Position numbers and translations under genes: made by a program. Shown piece by piece: positions 37,346-47,072 of a DNA stretch of 64,000 nt. Position 1 is the stretch's first letter. Each line of letters opens with the position of its first letter. The stretch is from Dyella tabacisoli (lineage in GTDB: Bacteria; Pseudomonadota; Gammaproteobacteria; Xanthomonadales; Rhodanobacteraceae): positions 62,001-126,000 of the forward strand of contig NZ_KZ857180.1 in assembly GCF_003350925.1 (NCBI RefSeq). Direction: 5' to 3'. The notes under the pieces are model-generated. The model had not been told where the DNA came from. It searched no databases and worked only from the letters and a program-made list of their open reading frames with translations.

Positions 37346-38320
37346 TTAATAGTGATCCACGCCATGCATCGCCAGATCGGCCCGCAGCGCCTCGATCAGC
37401 GCCAGTTGGTCGGCGGGGCGCTCGGCCGTGAAGACCAAGGGCTCATGACTGACCGGATGCTCGAACGCCAGTCGCTCGGCATGCAGGGCCTGTCGACGAA
37501 AACCACGCAAAGCGGCGATCAGCTCCGGCGTGGCGCCTTTGGGCAGCTTCAAGCCACCGCCGTAAAGCGGATCGCCGACCAGGGGATGGCCGATATGCGC
37601 CAGATGGACACGAATCTGGTGGGTGCGGCCGGTCTCCAGGCTGCATTGAAGCAGGCTATGCCCACGAAAGCGCTCGCGCAGCCGGTAATGGGTCACCGCG
37701 TGCTTGCCGTCCTCCTCGTCGCGCACGGCCTGGCGCAGGCGATCGCCCATGTGCCGGCCAATCGCCGCGTCCACCGTGCCACCGGCGACCATGGTGCCCA
37801 GCACTACCGCCTCATATTGGCGCTCGACATCGTGACGCGACAGCATGTCGACCAGGGCCGTATGTGCCGCCAGCGTCTTGGCTACCACCATCAGGCCGGA
37901 GGTGTCTTTGTCCAGCCGGTGCACGATGCCGCCGCGCGGCAGCTCGGCCAGCTTGGGGTCGTGATGCAGCAAGGCGTTCAGCAAAGTACCCGCGGCATTG
38001 CCGGCGCCTGGGTGCACGACCAGTCCGGCTGGCTTGTTCAGCACCAGCACGTAGTCGTCTTCATGCACGATATCGAGCTCGATCGCCTCGGGGGCCAGCT
38101 CAACCTCAAGCTCCAGCTCGACCTCCAGCCGCACCTGCTCGCCACCGCGCAGCAAGTGCCGGGGCGTTGCCGGGGCGCCGTCCAAGGTCACCGCCCCGGC
38201 CTTCACCCAGGCGGTAAGGCGCGAACGTGAATAATCGGGGAACATCTCGGCCAAAGCCTGGTCGAAACGCCGACCTGCAGCCGAGAGGGGTACTTCGGCC
38301 TCATGACGAATGGTGGTCAT
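37346..38320 (-). CDS. rluD: 23S rRNA pseudouridine synthase RluD
   Basis: Forms pseudouridines in helix 69 of 23S rRNA (E. coli positions 1911, 1915, 1917). The 324-aa product has an N-terminal S4-like RNA-binding domain (about residues 15-75, [21 protein letters not shown]), and the catalytic Asp in [19 protein letters not shown], followed by [28 protein letters not shown]. It is divergent from bamD with about 70 bp between starts, a common conserved pairing. Confidence 0.95.
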   Translation of the reverse strand: MTTIRHEAEVPLSAAGRRFDQALAEMFPDYSRSRLTAWVKAGAVTLDGAPATPRHLLRGGEQVRLEVELELEVELAPEAIELDIVHEDDYVLVLNKPAGLVVHPGAGNAAGTLLNALLHHDPKLAELPRGGIVHRLDKDTSGLMVVAKTLAAHTALVDMLSRHDVERQYEAVVLGTMVAGGTVDAAIGRHMGDRLRQAVRDEEDGKHAVTHYRLRERFRGHSLLQCSLETGRTHQIRVHLAHIGHPLVGDPLYGGGLKLPKGATPELIAALRGFRRQALHAERLAFEHPVSHEPLVFTAERPADQLALIEALRADLAMHGVDHY

Positions 38321-38390
38321 CGGGCCGAATCCCGAGTTTCGGCGCTATCGGCTATCATCCCTTTTCGATCAAACATCTGAACCCTTTCTC

Positions 38391-39230
38391 ATGCGCGTAA
38401 CCAAGCTGTCGATTCTCAAAGTGCTCATTGTGCTCGCAATCGCCGTGTCGCTGAACGCTTGCTCGATGTTCCGCCACAAGGGCGATACCGTCGACACGAT
38501 GCCGGTAGACAAGCTCTACAACAACGCGCACGACTCATTGGAAAACGCCGACTATGCGGCCGCGACCAAGGCCTACCAGCGCTTGATCGCACGTTTCCCC
38601 TCTGGTGACTACAACGAACAGGCCCAGCTTGATCTGGCCTATTCGCAGTACAAAGACAATCAGCCGGATGACGCCTACTCGACGGTCAACCGCTTCATCA
38701 AGACCTTTCCGGCCCACAAACACGCTGATTATGCCTATTACTTGCGCGGTCTGATTAATTTCGATCGTACCGGCGGCGTCATCGAGCGTTTCGTACAGCG
38801 TAACGAGGCCCAGACCCGCCGCGACCAGGGCTTCAATTTGCAGGCCTTCGACGATTTCTCCGAGCTGACCCGCCGCTACCCCGACAGCGCCTACGCCGCC
38901 GATGCCCGCCAGCGCATGATTTACCTGCGTAACCTGTTGGCCCAGTTCGAAATCAACGTCGCCGAGTTCTATCTGCGCAACAAGGCCTATGTGGCCTCGG
39001 CAAACCGCGCACAGTACGTCATCGAGCATTATCAGCAGGCCCCGCAGAGCGGCGACGCCCTGGCTATCCTGGCCCGCAGCTACCTGGCGCTGGATCAGAA
39101 GGCCTTGGCCGACCAGACCATCAAGGTGCTGGCGCTGAACTACCCGAACCACCCCTACCTGACCGACGCCAAATGGCCGCACCATCCGTCCACGCTGCGC
39201 AAGATGATCCCGTTCTCGGGACATCATTAA
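38391..39230 (+). CDS. bamD: Outer-membrane assembly lipoprotein BamD
   Basis: Essential lipoprotein of the BAM complex that folds beta-barrel proteins, formerly ComL/YfiO. The 279-aa product starts MRVTKLSILK with a lipobox SLNAC (Cys24), then five TPR-like repeats (e.g. DSLENADYAAATKAYQRLIA, EQAQLDLAYSQYK, YPDSAYAADARQRMIYLRNL). Start chosen at ATG 38391 because it gives a proper lipoprotein signal; the frame is open 27 codons further upstream into the rluD divergent promoter region. Followed by a shared terminator. Confidence 0.95.
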   Translation: MRVTKLSILKVLIVLAIAVSLNACSMFRHKGDTVDTMPVDKLYNNAHDSLENADYAAATKAYQRLIARFPSGDYNEQAQLDLAYSQYKDNQPDDAYSTVNRFIKTFPAHKHADYAYYLRGLINFDRTGGVIERFVQRNEAQTRRDQGFNLQAFDDFSELTRRYPDSAYAADARQRMIYLRNLLAQFEINVAEFYLRNKAYVASANRAQYVIEHYQQAPQSGDALAILARSYLALDQKALADQTIKVLALNYPNHPYLTDAKWPHHPSTLRKMIPFSGHH

Positions 39231-39267
39231 GCGCCAGCTCCACGGAGCGTCGAGTTAACTGAGACAC

Positions 39268-39296
39268 AAAGGCCGGCGAGTGATCGCCGGCCTTTT
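39268..39296. terminator. Bidirectional rho-independent terminator (bamD / nadE)
   Basis: Perfect stem AAGGCCGGCGA / TCGCCGGCCTT with a GTGA loop, flanked by A-run on the left and T-run on the right, between the convergent bamD and nadE genes. Confidence 0.92.
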
Positions 39297-39304
39297 GCTT
39301 TGGC

Positions 39305-40933
39305 TTATCGCCAGCCCGAAGTGATCGGGTAACGCCTTTCCCGACCAAAGGCGCGGGTGGTCACACGCGGGCCGGGGGCGGATTGACGACGCTTGAATTC
39401 GTTCAGCAAGACCAGTCGCACCACCCGCCGCACGGTATCGGCCTGAAAACCTTGCGCGACAATCTCGGCCTGCGACTGTTCGCCCTCGATAAAACGGGCA
39501 AGAATCGCATCGAGCTCATCGTAAGGCGGCAATGAATCCTGATCGGTCTGGTTATCGCGCAGCTCCGCCGAGGGCGGCCGTTCGATCACCGCAGGCGGAA
39601 TCACCCAGCCGGCATCGCCCTGCCCGGCCTCATTGCGCCAGAGCGAGAGCTTGTACACCACCGTCTTGTAGACATCCTTCAGCGGGGCATAGGCACCGCA
39701 CATGTCGCCGTACAGCGTGGCATAGCCCACCGCCATCTCACTCTTGTTGCCCGTGGCCAACAGCAGGCGGCCATGCTTATTGCTCAGCGCCATCAGCATC
39801 ACGCCACGGGTACGCGACTGCAGATTTTCTTCGCTGGTATCGGCCGGCTTGCCGGCAAAAGCCGGGGTGAGCGCATCGATAAACGACTGGTAGGTCTGCT
39901 CGATCGAGATGACGTGGTAATCCACGCCAAGGTGTTCGGCCTGTTCGCGCGCGCCATCCAACGACAACTGCGAGGTATAGCGCGACGGCATCATCACCGC
40001 CGTGACCCGATCGGGGCCGAGGGCATCGACGGCCAGCGCCAGGGTCAGCGCCGAATCGATGCCGCCCGACAGACCCAGCAGCACGCCGCCGAAACCGTTC
40101 TTATCGATATAGTCGCGAATGCCTCGCACCAGTGCGGCATAAAGCGTTGCTTCGGCCGGTGCGGCGCTCATCTCCGGCCAGTTTTCAGCCTGCCAGGTCC
40201 GGTTGGCCGAATCGAAACTGGCCCATAGCAGCGTATCGGTGAAAGTGGGCGCGCGGGCGGCGATGCTGCCGTCGCCGTTGACCAGCAGCGTACCGCCGTC
40301 GTAGACCACCTCATCTTGACCGCCGACCAGGTTGAGATAGGCGATGGCACAGCCGGTTTCCTGCGCGCGCAGCTTCAGCGCGGCCTCGCGCCCGGCCTGT
40401 TTGGCGTCGTCCCAGGGCGAGGCGTTGATGACCATAAGCCATTCCGCACCCGCTGCCGCGGCCGCAGCGGCCGGCTCGGCCTGCCAGATGTCTTCGCAAA
40501 TCAACAAACCGACGCAGATGCCGTCGATCACAGTGACCGCGCTGGCATGGCCGGGGCGGAAATAGCGCTTGTCGTCGAATACGCCGTAATTGGGCAGCGC
40601 CTGCTTATGCGCGGTCAGCTCAATGCGGCCATCCCGCAGCAGGCTGGCGGCGTTGTAGACCTCGCCCTCGCTGTGCGGATGACCGACCAGGGCGACGACG
40701 CCATGGGTATCGGCGGCAAGCGCCTTCAGTTCGCTATCGCAGGCGGCGAGAAAGCTCGGCCGCAGCAATAAGTCTTCCGGCGGATAGCCGCTCAAGGTCA
40801 GCTCGGGAAACGCCACCAGCGCCGCACCGCCGGCGCGTGCCTGCGCGGTCAATTGACGAACCTTGCTTGCGTTAGCGGCGACAGCGCCGACCGGAAAATC
40901 GTATTGAGCCAGCGCCAAACGTAGGACAGCCAT
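39305..40933 (-). CDS. nadE: Glutamine-dependent NAD+ synthetase
   Basis: Last step of NAD synthesis, amidating deamido-NAD with glutamine. The 542-aa fusion type has an N-terminal nitrilase-like glutaminase domain with the catalytic triad motifs FPELTLSGYPPEDLL (Glu), TAHKQALPNYGVFDDKRYF (Lys) and VGLLICEDIWQ (Cys), and a C-terminal synthetase domain with the PP-loop LLGLSGGIDSALTLALAVD and ATGNKSEMAVGYATLYGD. Convergent with bamD. Confidence 0.96.
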   Translation of the reverse strand: MAVLRLALAQYDFPVGAVAANASKVRQLTAQARAGGAALVAFPELTLSGYPPEDLLLRPSFLAACDSELKALAADTHGVVALVGHPHSEGEVYNAASLLRDGRIELTAHKQALPNYGVFDDKRYFRPGHASAVTVIDGICVGLLICEDIWQAEPAAAAAAAGAEWLMVINASPWDDAKQAGREAALKLRAQETGCAIAYLNLVGGQDEVVYDGGTLLVNGDGSIAARAPTFTDTLLWASFDSANRTWQAENWPEMSAAPAEATLYAALVRGIRDYIDKNGFGGVLLGLSGGIDSALTLALAVDALGPDRVTAVMMPSRYTSQLSLDGAREQAEHLGVDYHVISIEQTYQSFIDALTPAFAGKPADTSEENLQSRTRGVMLMALSNKHGRLLLATGNKSEMAVGYATLYGDMCGAYAPLKDVYKTVVYKLSLWRNEAGQGDAGWVIPPAVIERPPSAELRDNQTDQDSLPPYDELDAILARFIEGEQSQAEIVAQGFQADTVRRVVRLVLLNEFKRRQSAPGPRVTTRAFGRERRYPITSGWR

Positions 40934-41022
40934 CGTGCGTTCTTGTGTCGGGTCGATCAGTGCTCAATGGTAGTGCATCGGGCCGCAGACAAGAGGGTGG
41001 CCCGGCGATCTTGAACCGGCTC

Positions 41023-41985
41023 TTAAAAAGCGATGGTGGCCGTGATCGTGTCGCTGTAGTTGCCCGGCATCGGCGTGGCCTGCGCCGGCACGGCCCCGTA
41101 CACGTTGATGGTTTGAATATTTCCCGAGCCGGTGCCGGTCACCATGCTGGTGCCGGCGGTGCCATCGCCCCACACAATACTGCGGGGCGCGTCGGTATAA
41201 AGCTGATAGTTGATCGCGCCACCGCCGCCTTGCCGCGGCATGGAGCGTGCCGCCACATTGCCGCTGTTGCCGCCGTTCAATGAAATCTCAAACGCATCGT
41301 TGTTGGTACAGCGCGCGGAAATCGATCCCGTGGCGGTCAGCGTGCCACTCAGTATCCCGGTGCTGCCGAAAGCGACATTGGTGGTACTGATGGTGCAGTT
41401 GTTCGTCACAGTGGCCGAGGCGGTGAACGTAAAGGTCGAGGCCGGCGTGCTGAGCGAGGCGCAGGTTGGCGAGCCGAGTAGATAGAACACGTCATTGAGC
41501 GCGGTCAGCGCACCGCTGAAATTCTGGCTATAAACCGTATTGCCGTTGGCGACGGACGGCACCGTGGGCTGATTGGCGGCAATCAATCCGTAAAACGTCA
41601 CGACCTGGTTCACCGTCGTCCCCACCAGCGGCTTGGCCAAGGTCAGCGATATCGGCGTCGTGCCGTTGGCGGTCGAACCCCATAGCAACGAATGCGCGGC
41701 GTCCTGATACAGGTCGTATTGCATGCTATTGGCGCCGTTGACCATGCTGCGCGGACTGGTGGTACCCAGATTGAGGCAAACCAAGGCCGACGGCGTCAGG
41801 CTTACCAAGGGCCAGGTACAAGTCACCGTGACCGTGCTGGTGGCGGCAACGGCGCTGAGCGCGATCGGGCTCACCGTGCCGAAATTAATACTGGTCGCCA
41901 CCGCCGAGCAGCTTTGCGCATGAGCGCGCCCGACGCCAAGCAACAGCGCGAAGCACAGCAGCAAACCGTACGCTAGACGTTTCAT
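41023..41985 (-). CDS. Two-domain spore-coat-U-type pilus tip protein (CsuE-like)
   Basis: Predicted tip adhesin of an archaic chaperone-usher pilus. The 320-aa product has a signal peptide (to AHAQ) and two SCPU domains in tandem. The first (about residues 25-170) begins CSAVATSINFGTVSP and the second (about 180-320) NCTISTTNVAFGSTGIL, ending with the donor-strand-like NYSDTITATIAF. Cysteines are spaced as in the family. Two-domain size and last place in the operon fit CsuE. The 24-bp gap to the usher contains a direct repeat of TTCATGGTGGACG/TTCACGGTGGACG. Confidence 0.85.
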   Translation of the reverse strand: MKRLAYGLLLCFALLLGVGRAHAQSCSAVATSINFGTVSPIALSAVAATSTVTVTCTWPLVSLTPSALVCLNLGTTSPRSMVNGANSMQYDLYQDAAHSLLWGSTANGTTPISLTLAKPLVGTTVNQVVTFYGLIAANQPTVPSVANGNTVYSQNFSGALTALNDVFYLLGSPTCASLSTPASTFTFTASATVTNNCTISTTNVAFGSTGILSGTLTATGSISARCTNNDAFEISLNGGNSGNVAARSMPRQGGGGAINYQLYTDAPRSIVWGDGTAGTSMVTGTGSGNIQTINVYGAVPAQATPMPGNYSDTITATIAF

Positions 41986-42009
41986 GGTGGACGTTTCACG
42001 GTGGACGCT

Positions 42010-44403
42010 TCATGGCGAATGCCCCGCTGATGCACCACAAGTCACAGGCCCGATGGTCGGCATACTGTGATCGCCCGGCGCTTGATAGGTGAAACTCAGC
42101 TCGCAATGCCCTGCCTCGCCATCGATCTGTAGATGATTCACGGCTTGCAGGCCGCTGATGAAAACCAGGCCGTCGTAACCGGTCACCGTATCTGTACCGC
42201 TTTCCAGGTGATGCACGCGTGTGCCAGGCGCCATCGGCTTGCCGGCGGCATCGTGCACAATCACCGAGGCAGCTACCTCACGGCTAATCGGGAATCGAGC
42301 AAGCACGCCCGATTGCGCCTGCGGGACCAGTTCAAGCGTGGTGGTGCCGATATGCATGTCGGCCGGCAGATTCATGCTGTCGATCGCCACTCGATTGTCT
42401 TGATAGGCATTGAGATCGGGCACCAGCAAATGACCGCCGCTGCCGGTCTTGCCGATGACGCGGTTTTCATCGAGCACCGGAATGCCCGCCACGCCGTCCG
42501 TCGACACCAGGGCAAAGCCATCGTAGATATGTCGCGCCGGCTGCACGCTGCCATCCATCCACACCAGCGAACCCTGCGCATCGAGCGATGCCGTCGTGTG
42601 CCCGTCGAGGTCCTGCACAACGCCGATAAGCTGACCGGCATCGCCCAGATATTGCAGTTGCGCCTGACGATAGTTCACGTTGGCGGCATGCCCAGCTTGC
42701 AAACCCCAGCCCCAGCCGCCGCCATAGTCCGGCGGCCGAATGGCATTGGCGTTGTAGTACGACTGACCGTTCTGCCGGCCCACCGTCGTATTGATCGAGG
42801 TGTTGTCGCCCAGCCCGATATTCACCCCTAGAAAGATGCCGCGCGAGTCATGTTTTTTGAAATCCTGAAAGGCGCTGAGGTTCAACGACAGCAGGTTGCC
42901 GAAACTCACCGCGTAGGACATCGAGCCGATGCGCGACGCCTGGCTCCCCCTGAGCTTGAAACCGATATAGCTCAATGCAAGGTTCTGGTTGCTGAAAAAG
43001 GGCAAGGTCACGGTCAGCCGATCGATCGCCGTGGGTACCGGCGCACCATCGCGCGCCGCCAGATCGCCGTAATGGCCAAAGGCGCGCGTGGTCTGCGCAT
43101 CGACCGAGAAACGCGCATGGATCATCTGATAGCCAAGGCTGACCTGAGTACCCGTCAGCCGGCCGCCGCTGGCCGCGACCGAACCATTGAGCACCCCTAC
43201 CGCGCCTACTCGCAGCAGCGCACCGCCACCGGCATTGATAAGGCCATGGGTTGCTTCGGCGTGCCCCTCGACTGTCAGCGCATCGTTGACGCCGTACCGC
43301 ATCGATCCGCTGCCGGCGGGCCTCGAGTCGTAGTCGAACGATGCCGCGCCATAATTACGGCGCAGAAACCCCGCCTCGAACGAATAACTGGAAAGGCCGC
43401 TCGCCAGCAATCGCGTATCGATATACAGCGGCAATGAGGTCGCGACAGAACGCCCGAGCGCATCGCGAGTAATCAAGGTGGCCTGACCGGCACCATTGAT
43501 GCCCGGCACACTGTTGAACACGAACGGTCCACTAGGCACGTCGGTACTGAATTGCCGCACGTTGTTGATGTAAAGATCGACCGACGAGGGCACCACAGCG
43601 GAGCCGGATAACATCGGCACTGGAAAGGTAATCAAGTCGGGGCGCAACGCGAAATTGCTGCGCCACTGAAAACCGGCCAAGCGGATCGAACGCGACCACG
43701 CCAGCGACGACGAAATCGTGTCGCCGAACTGCATCGTGCGCAGCGTGCCGGGATCGGAGCTGCTCCATGACGTGTCAAAGCGCAGATACCGATCGTCATG
43801 ACGGTAAAAGTAGGCTATGCCAGTGTTGCTGAAAACACCTGCCGGGTCGAAATAACGCTGCTCGCTCCAGATCGCCAGCCGCTCGCCTGAGTCGCTTTGG
43901 GCGAACGCATCGTAGTTGAGAACCAGCCCGCGCCCCGAGGCCGCCGTGGGTACTTTCGATAGCTGGCGCGTATCGAACGTGTAGGGTTTACGCATGCCGT
44001 CAGGCACGTTGATCTCAACCACTTGATGCGCGTCGTCGTAGTGATAACGCAAGCCGGCCATATCATCCAGCGAAACTTCGGCGGCATCGGCAATACCTAG
44101 TTTATCGGTCGCCAGGCCGATCGCATTCAGATCGCGCCCCGTCGCGTAAAGACTGCCTCTCAAGATGCGGAAACGGGAAATCAACGCGATGCGCACTCCA
44201 TTGAGAGAGACTTCGAGATAGACCTCGTACGGCTGCCGGGCCATCGCTTCAAACGACGTCGGCGTGGCGGCATGTACGCACGGCCACGCCAATAAGGTCA
44301 GCAGCGCAACACCGGCCAAGTACGGCCAGCGTGTTAATCCAAAGCACCACGCGACGATCGCCGTGCCAAGAGCATGCGATCGCTGGCGCGCGATGAGCAG
44401 CAT
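42010..44403 (-). CDS. Outer-membrane usher of archaic chaperone-usher pilus (CsuD-like)
   Basis: FimD/PapC-type pore that assembles pilus subunits. The 797-aa product has a hydrophobic N-terminal signal (to CVHAATP), an N-terminal chaperone-binding domain (EVYLEVSLNGVRIALISRF), a large beta-barrel with a plug (PMLSGSAVVPSSVDLYINNV, FVFNSVPGINGAGQATLI), and C-terminal domains ending in a CELSFTYQAPG disulphide region. The first 30 residues before the hydrophobic core are basic, so a later Met could be the true start. 11 bp from the chaperone gene. Confidence 0.93.
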   Translation of the reverse strand: MLLIARQRSHALGTAIVAWCFGLTRWPYLAGVALLTLLAWPCVHAATPTSFEAMARQPYEVYLEVSLNGVRIALISRFRILRGSLYATGRDLNAIGLATDKLGIADAAEVSLDDMAGLRYHYDDAHQVVEINVPDGMRKPYTFDTRQLSKVPTAASGRGLVLNYDAFAQSDSGERLAIWSEQRYFDPAGVFSNTGIAYFYRHDDRYLRFDTSWSSSDPGTLRTMQFGDTISSSLAWSRSIRLAGFQWRSNFALRPDLITFPVPMLSGSAVVPSSVDLYINNVRQFSTDVPSGPFVFNSVPGINGAGQATLITRDALGRSVATSLPLYIDTRLLASGLSSYSFEAGFLRRNYGAASFDYDSRPAGSGSMRYGVNDALTVEGHAEATHGLINAGGGALLRVGAVGVLNGSVAASGGRLTGTQVSLGYQMIHARFSVDAQTTRAFGHYGDLAARDGAPVPTAIDRLTVTLPFFSNQNLALSYIGFKLRGSQASRIGSMSYAVSFGNLLSLNLSAFQDFKKHDSRGIFLGVNIGLGDNTSINTTVGRQNGQSYYNANAIRPPDYGGGWGWGLQAGHAANVNYRQAQLQYLGDAGQLIGVVQDLDGHTTASLDAQGSLVWMDGSVQPARHIYDGFALVSTDGVAGIPVLDENRVIGKTGSGGHLLVPDLNAYQDNRVAIDSMNLPADMHIGTTTLELVPQAQSGVLARFPISREVAASVIVHDAAGKPMAPGTRVHHLESGTDTVTGYDGLVFISGLQAVNHLQIDGEAGHCELSFTYQAPGDHSMPTIGPVTCGASAGHSP

Positions 44404-44414
44404 GGGATGCGCGG

Positions 44415-45134
44415 CTAAAGCCGCGGATCGATGCTTACTAGCGCCTCCAGCGGGAGCGCATTGACGTAAGCGCGAAGTTTCAGCGTGCCGCGCATATCAG
44501 CGCCTTCGTCCACATCGACCTTCCATTGCCGCGTACGACCCGGCAGTGCATAGCCGAGCAAGCCTTTGCCGACGGTGTAGGTCTTGCCAGCCGCGGTAGT
44601 CAATTGCACCGTGCCGATCTGACCGCGCCGGCTACCGGTATTGCTTACGCGCAGCAGCCAGCCACGATCATCACGCAACACCTGCCATGACAGTATCGGC
44701 TGGCCCGGCGCGCCGGGCGGTTCGACGAAAACCGGCACCGAATAACGCAATCGAATATTGACGCCGTTGATGGCGGCGGTCTCCGGCGGTGGAATTTCGT
44801 CGATCAGAATCCGGTAGCTTTGCTCCGCCGTGACCGGCTGAGCATCCCGGCGAATCAAGCGCACCTGCTGCTCGCCTTGCGCCGCAATTTGCAGAATCGG
44901 CGGACTCGCCATCAGATCTTGCGTGGGTGTCAGCGCATCATCGTCGACGGATTGATCCCAGCGAAACACCCGCACCTGCCCATACAGCGGCTGCTCACCG
45001 GGATTACGCAAGGTAATGCCGTAAGCATTTTCGTTCGCGCGCAACTCGATCATGACCTGGGAAATCTGCAACGAAGCGGCATGCGCCGTTGCGCATGCCG
45101 TAATGAGCCATCCCAGGAACAGCGTGCGTCGCAT
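44415..45134 (-). CDS. Periplasmic pilus assembly chaperone (CsuC-like)
   Basis: PapD-like chaperone that holds SCPU-type subunits before delivery to the usher. The 239-aa product has a signal peptide (to AHAAS), an N-terminal Ig-like domain with ISQVMIELRANENAYGITLRN and EQSYRILIDEIPP (the conserved chaperone segment), and a second Ig domain with RVSNTGSRRGQIGTVQL. It lies between the pilin (14 bp) and the usher (11 bp). Confidence 0.93.
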   Translation of the reverse strand: MRRTLFLGWLITACATAHAASLQISQVMIELRANENAYGITLRNPGEQPLYGQVRVFRWDQSVDDDALTPTQDLMASPPILQIAAQGEQQVRLIRRDAQPVTAEQSYRILIDEIPPPETAAINGVNIRLRYSVPVFVEPPGAPGQPILSWQVLRDDRGWLLRVSNTGSRRGQIGTVQLTTAAGKTYTVGKGLLGYALPGRTRQWKVDVDEGADMRGTLKLRAYVNALPLEALVSIDPRL

Positions 45135-45148
45135 CGGCAGCCGCCGAT

Positions 45149-45673
45149 TCAGAAATACACCGTTGCGGTAACCGTCGTATCGTAAGTGTCCGGCTTGGGC
45201 GTGGTTTGCGTCGGCACCTGGCCATAAACCGTAACCGTCTGCGCCGAACCGTTGCCCGTGCCGGCCTCGGTATTGGTGCCCTGGGTATTGCCGAACAGTG
45301 TCAGGTGTCCCGAGTCCTGATACAGCTCAAACGCCACCGTGGTACCGGTATTGCCGGCGGTCGTACCCGCCATCAAACGAGCGGCGACGGTCGACCCGGC
45401 CACCGTGCCCGCATCGAGACCGATGTTATAGGGCGTGGTATTGCTGCAGGTGATCGACAACGTACTTGACTGGTTGACCGCGGCGGTCAACACGCCTGTC
45501 GTTCCGAAATTCAGCGGATTGGCGGTAATCCCGCAGTTAGCCTGCAAGGTCAGCGATACAAGAAACGTCGCGGTGGCGGTGCCATTGGAATAAACGGCGG
45601 CGTAAGCCGGCGAAAGAAGCGATCCAGTGCACAGCGTCAAGACAAGAGCGGAGCAAATCAGCTTACGCGTCAT
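45149..45673 (-). CDS. Major spore-coat-U-type pilin (CsuA/B-like)
   Basis: Predicted main subunit of the pilus, 174 aa. It has a signal peptide (to AYAAV), then one SCPU domain with ANCGITANPLNFGTTGVL, TCSNTTPYNIGLDAG and the C-terminal PDTYDTTVTATVYF. It is the first gene of the four-gene operon, consistent with highest expression. The upstream 500 bp are AT-rich compared with the rest of the window. Confidence 0.9.
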   Translation of the reverse strand: MTRKLICSALVLTLCTGSLLSPAYAAVYSNGTATATFLVSLTLQANCGITANPLNFGTTGVLTAAVNQSSTLSITCSNTTPYNIGLDAGTVAGSTVAARLMAGTTAGNTGTTVAFELYQDSGHLTLFGNTQGTNTEAGTGNGSAQTVTVYGQVPTQTTPKPDTYDTTVTATVYF

Positions 45674-46120
45674 TAGCGGTCCCCCGTAGCCTGCGGATAC
45701 GTTCTCTTTACGTTCCGATTATTGCTTTTAATGCGCCCACTCAATTTAAAGAGTCACGCGCTACAGATCTTTCTCGCATGTACCAACCATGTCAAGCACT
45801 GCCCTTAACGGTTATCCGAATGAGTTATCGAATATGCTCATTAAGCCGCATTAATTGACCTTGGTACTAATGTATAAGCGACCATCTTCACGACTCAATA
45901 ACATTTTTCATTGACAACTAATTGGCGCGTCATTTCATGCAGGGACGCAGCAGCCATCGGCGACAGTTAGCGACACCGAGATAAAAATAAGCCGCCCGGC
46001 GATCATTCGACGCGAGGCCGCAAAACCCCGTAGATCAGATGCATGTCGATGACGCCAATTTTCGGCTATCTGAAAATTGGCGCTCAACGCATCACGAGGC
46101 GCACCCAGAACGAAAGCCGC
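45674..46120. other. AT-rich intergenic region upstream of the pilus operon
   Basis: No gene is supported in this stretch between the pilin start and the sucD terminator. About 45720-45940 is markedly richer in A+T than the surroundings (e.g. TTGCTTTTAATGCGCC, AACATTTTTCATTGACAAC). It probably holds the pilus promoter and regulator sites; an H-NS/MvaT-like silencing target is possible. Near 46060 there is a small inverted repeat (CAATTTTCGGCTATCTGAAA followed by ATTGG). Confidence 0.5.
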
Positions 46121-46152
46121 AAAAAAAGGGGCCGCGAAAACGCGACCCCTTC
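46121..46152 (-). terminator. Rho-independent terminator of sucCD
   Basis: On the minus strand AAGGGGTCGCG-TTTT-CGCGGCCCCTT (one G-T pair) followed by five T, about 37 bp after the sucD stop. Confidence 0.9.
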
Positions 46153-46188
46153 AATTCGATCTATTGCGATCGCTAACTCTGGTACGGC

Positions 46189-47061
46189 TTACTTCATCAA
46201 CTTGGCGAGGGTCTTGCCCAGATCGGCAGGCGACTTCACCGTGGTGACGCCAGCCTTCTCCAGCGCGGCGAACTTGGCGGCTGCCGTGCCCTTGCCACCG
46301 GAGATGATCGCGCCGGCATGACCCATGCGCTTGCCCGGAGGCGCCGAAGCGCCGGCGATGAACGAGACCACCGGCTTTTTGACGTATTCGGCAATGAACT
46401 CGGCCGCGTCTTCCTCGGCGCTGCCGCCGATTTCGCCGACCATGATGATGCCTTCGGTCTGCGGATCGTCCTGGAACAGCTTGAGGCAGTCGATGAAGCT
46501 CAGTCCGTTGATCGGATCGCCACCGATACCGATGCAGGTGGACTGGCCCAGACCTTCGTTGGTGGTCTGGAACACAGCTTCATAAGTCAGGGTGCCCGAA
46601 CGCGACACGATGCCGACCTTGCCCGGCTTGTGAATGTGACCCGGCATGATGCCGATCTTGCACTCGCCCGGAGTGATGATGCCGGGGCAGTTCGGACCGA
46701 TCAGCACGATTTCAGGATGCTGCTGCAACACGTTTTTCACGCGCAGCATGTCGAGCACCGGGATGCCTTCGGTGATCGCCACGATTACACGAATACCCGC
46801 ATCGATCGCTTCGAGGATCGAGTCGGCCGCGAACGGCGGCGGCACGAAGATGACCGACGCATCGGCGCCCGTCTCGTCAACGGCTTCGCTCACGCTGTTG
46901 AAGACCGGCAAGCCGATGTGCTCGCTGCCGCCTTTGCCCGGAGTCACGCCGCCGACGACCTTGGTGCCGTAGTCGAGTGCCTGTTCGGCGTGGAAGGTGC
47001 CCTGCTGGCCGGTAAAGCCCTGCACGATCACCTTGGTGTTCTTATTGACCAAAACGCTCAT
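46189..47061 (-). CDS. sucD: Succinyl-CoA synthetase alpha subunit
   Basis: TCA-cycle enzyme converting succinyl-CoA to succinate with ATP/GTP formation. The 290-aa product has the CoA-binding Rossmann domain ([20 protein letters not shown]), [20 protein letters not shown], and the phosphohistidine region [20 protein letters not shown]. 11 bp downstream of sucC. Confidence 0.97.
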   Translation of the reverse strand: MSVLVNKNTKVIVQGFTGQQGTFHAEQALDYGTKVVGGVTPGKGGSEHIGLPVFNSVSEAVDETGADASVIFVPPPFAADSILEAIDAGIRVIVAITEGIPVLDMLRVKNVLQQHPEIVLIGPNCPGIITPGECKIGIMPGHIHKPGKVGIVSRSGTLTYEAVFQTTNEGLGQSTCIGIGGDPINGLSFIDCLKLFQDDPQTEGIIMVGEIGGSAEEDAAEFIAEYVKKPVVSFIAGASAPPGKRMGHAGAIISGGKGTAAAKFAALEKAGVTTVKSPADLGKTLAKLMK

Positions 47062-47072
47062 TCGATTGCTCC

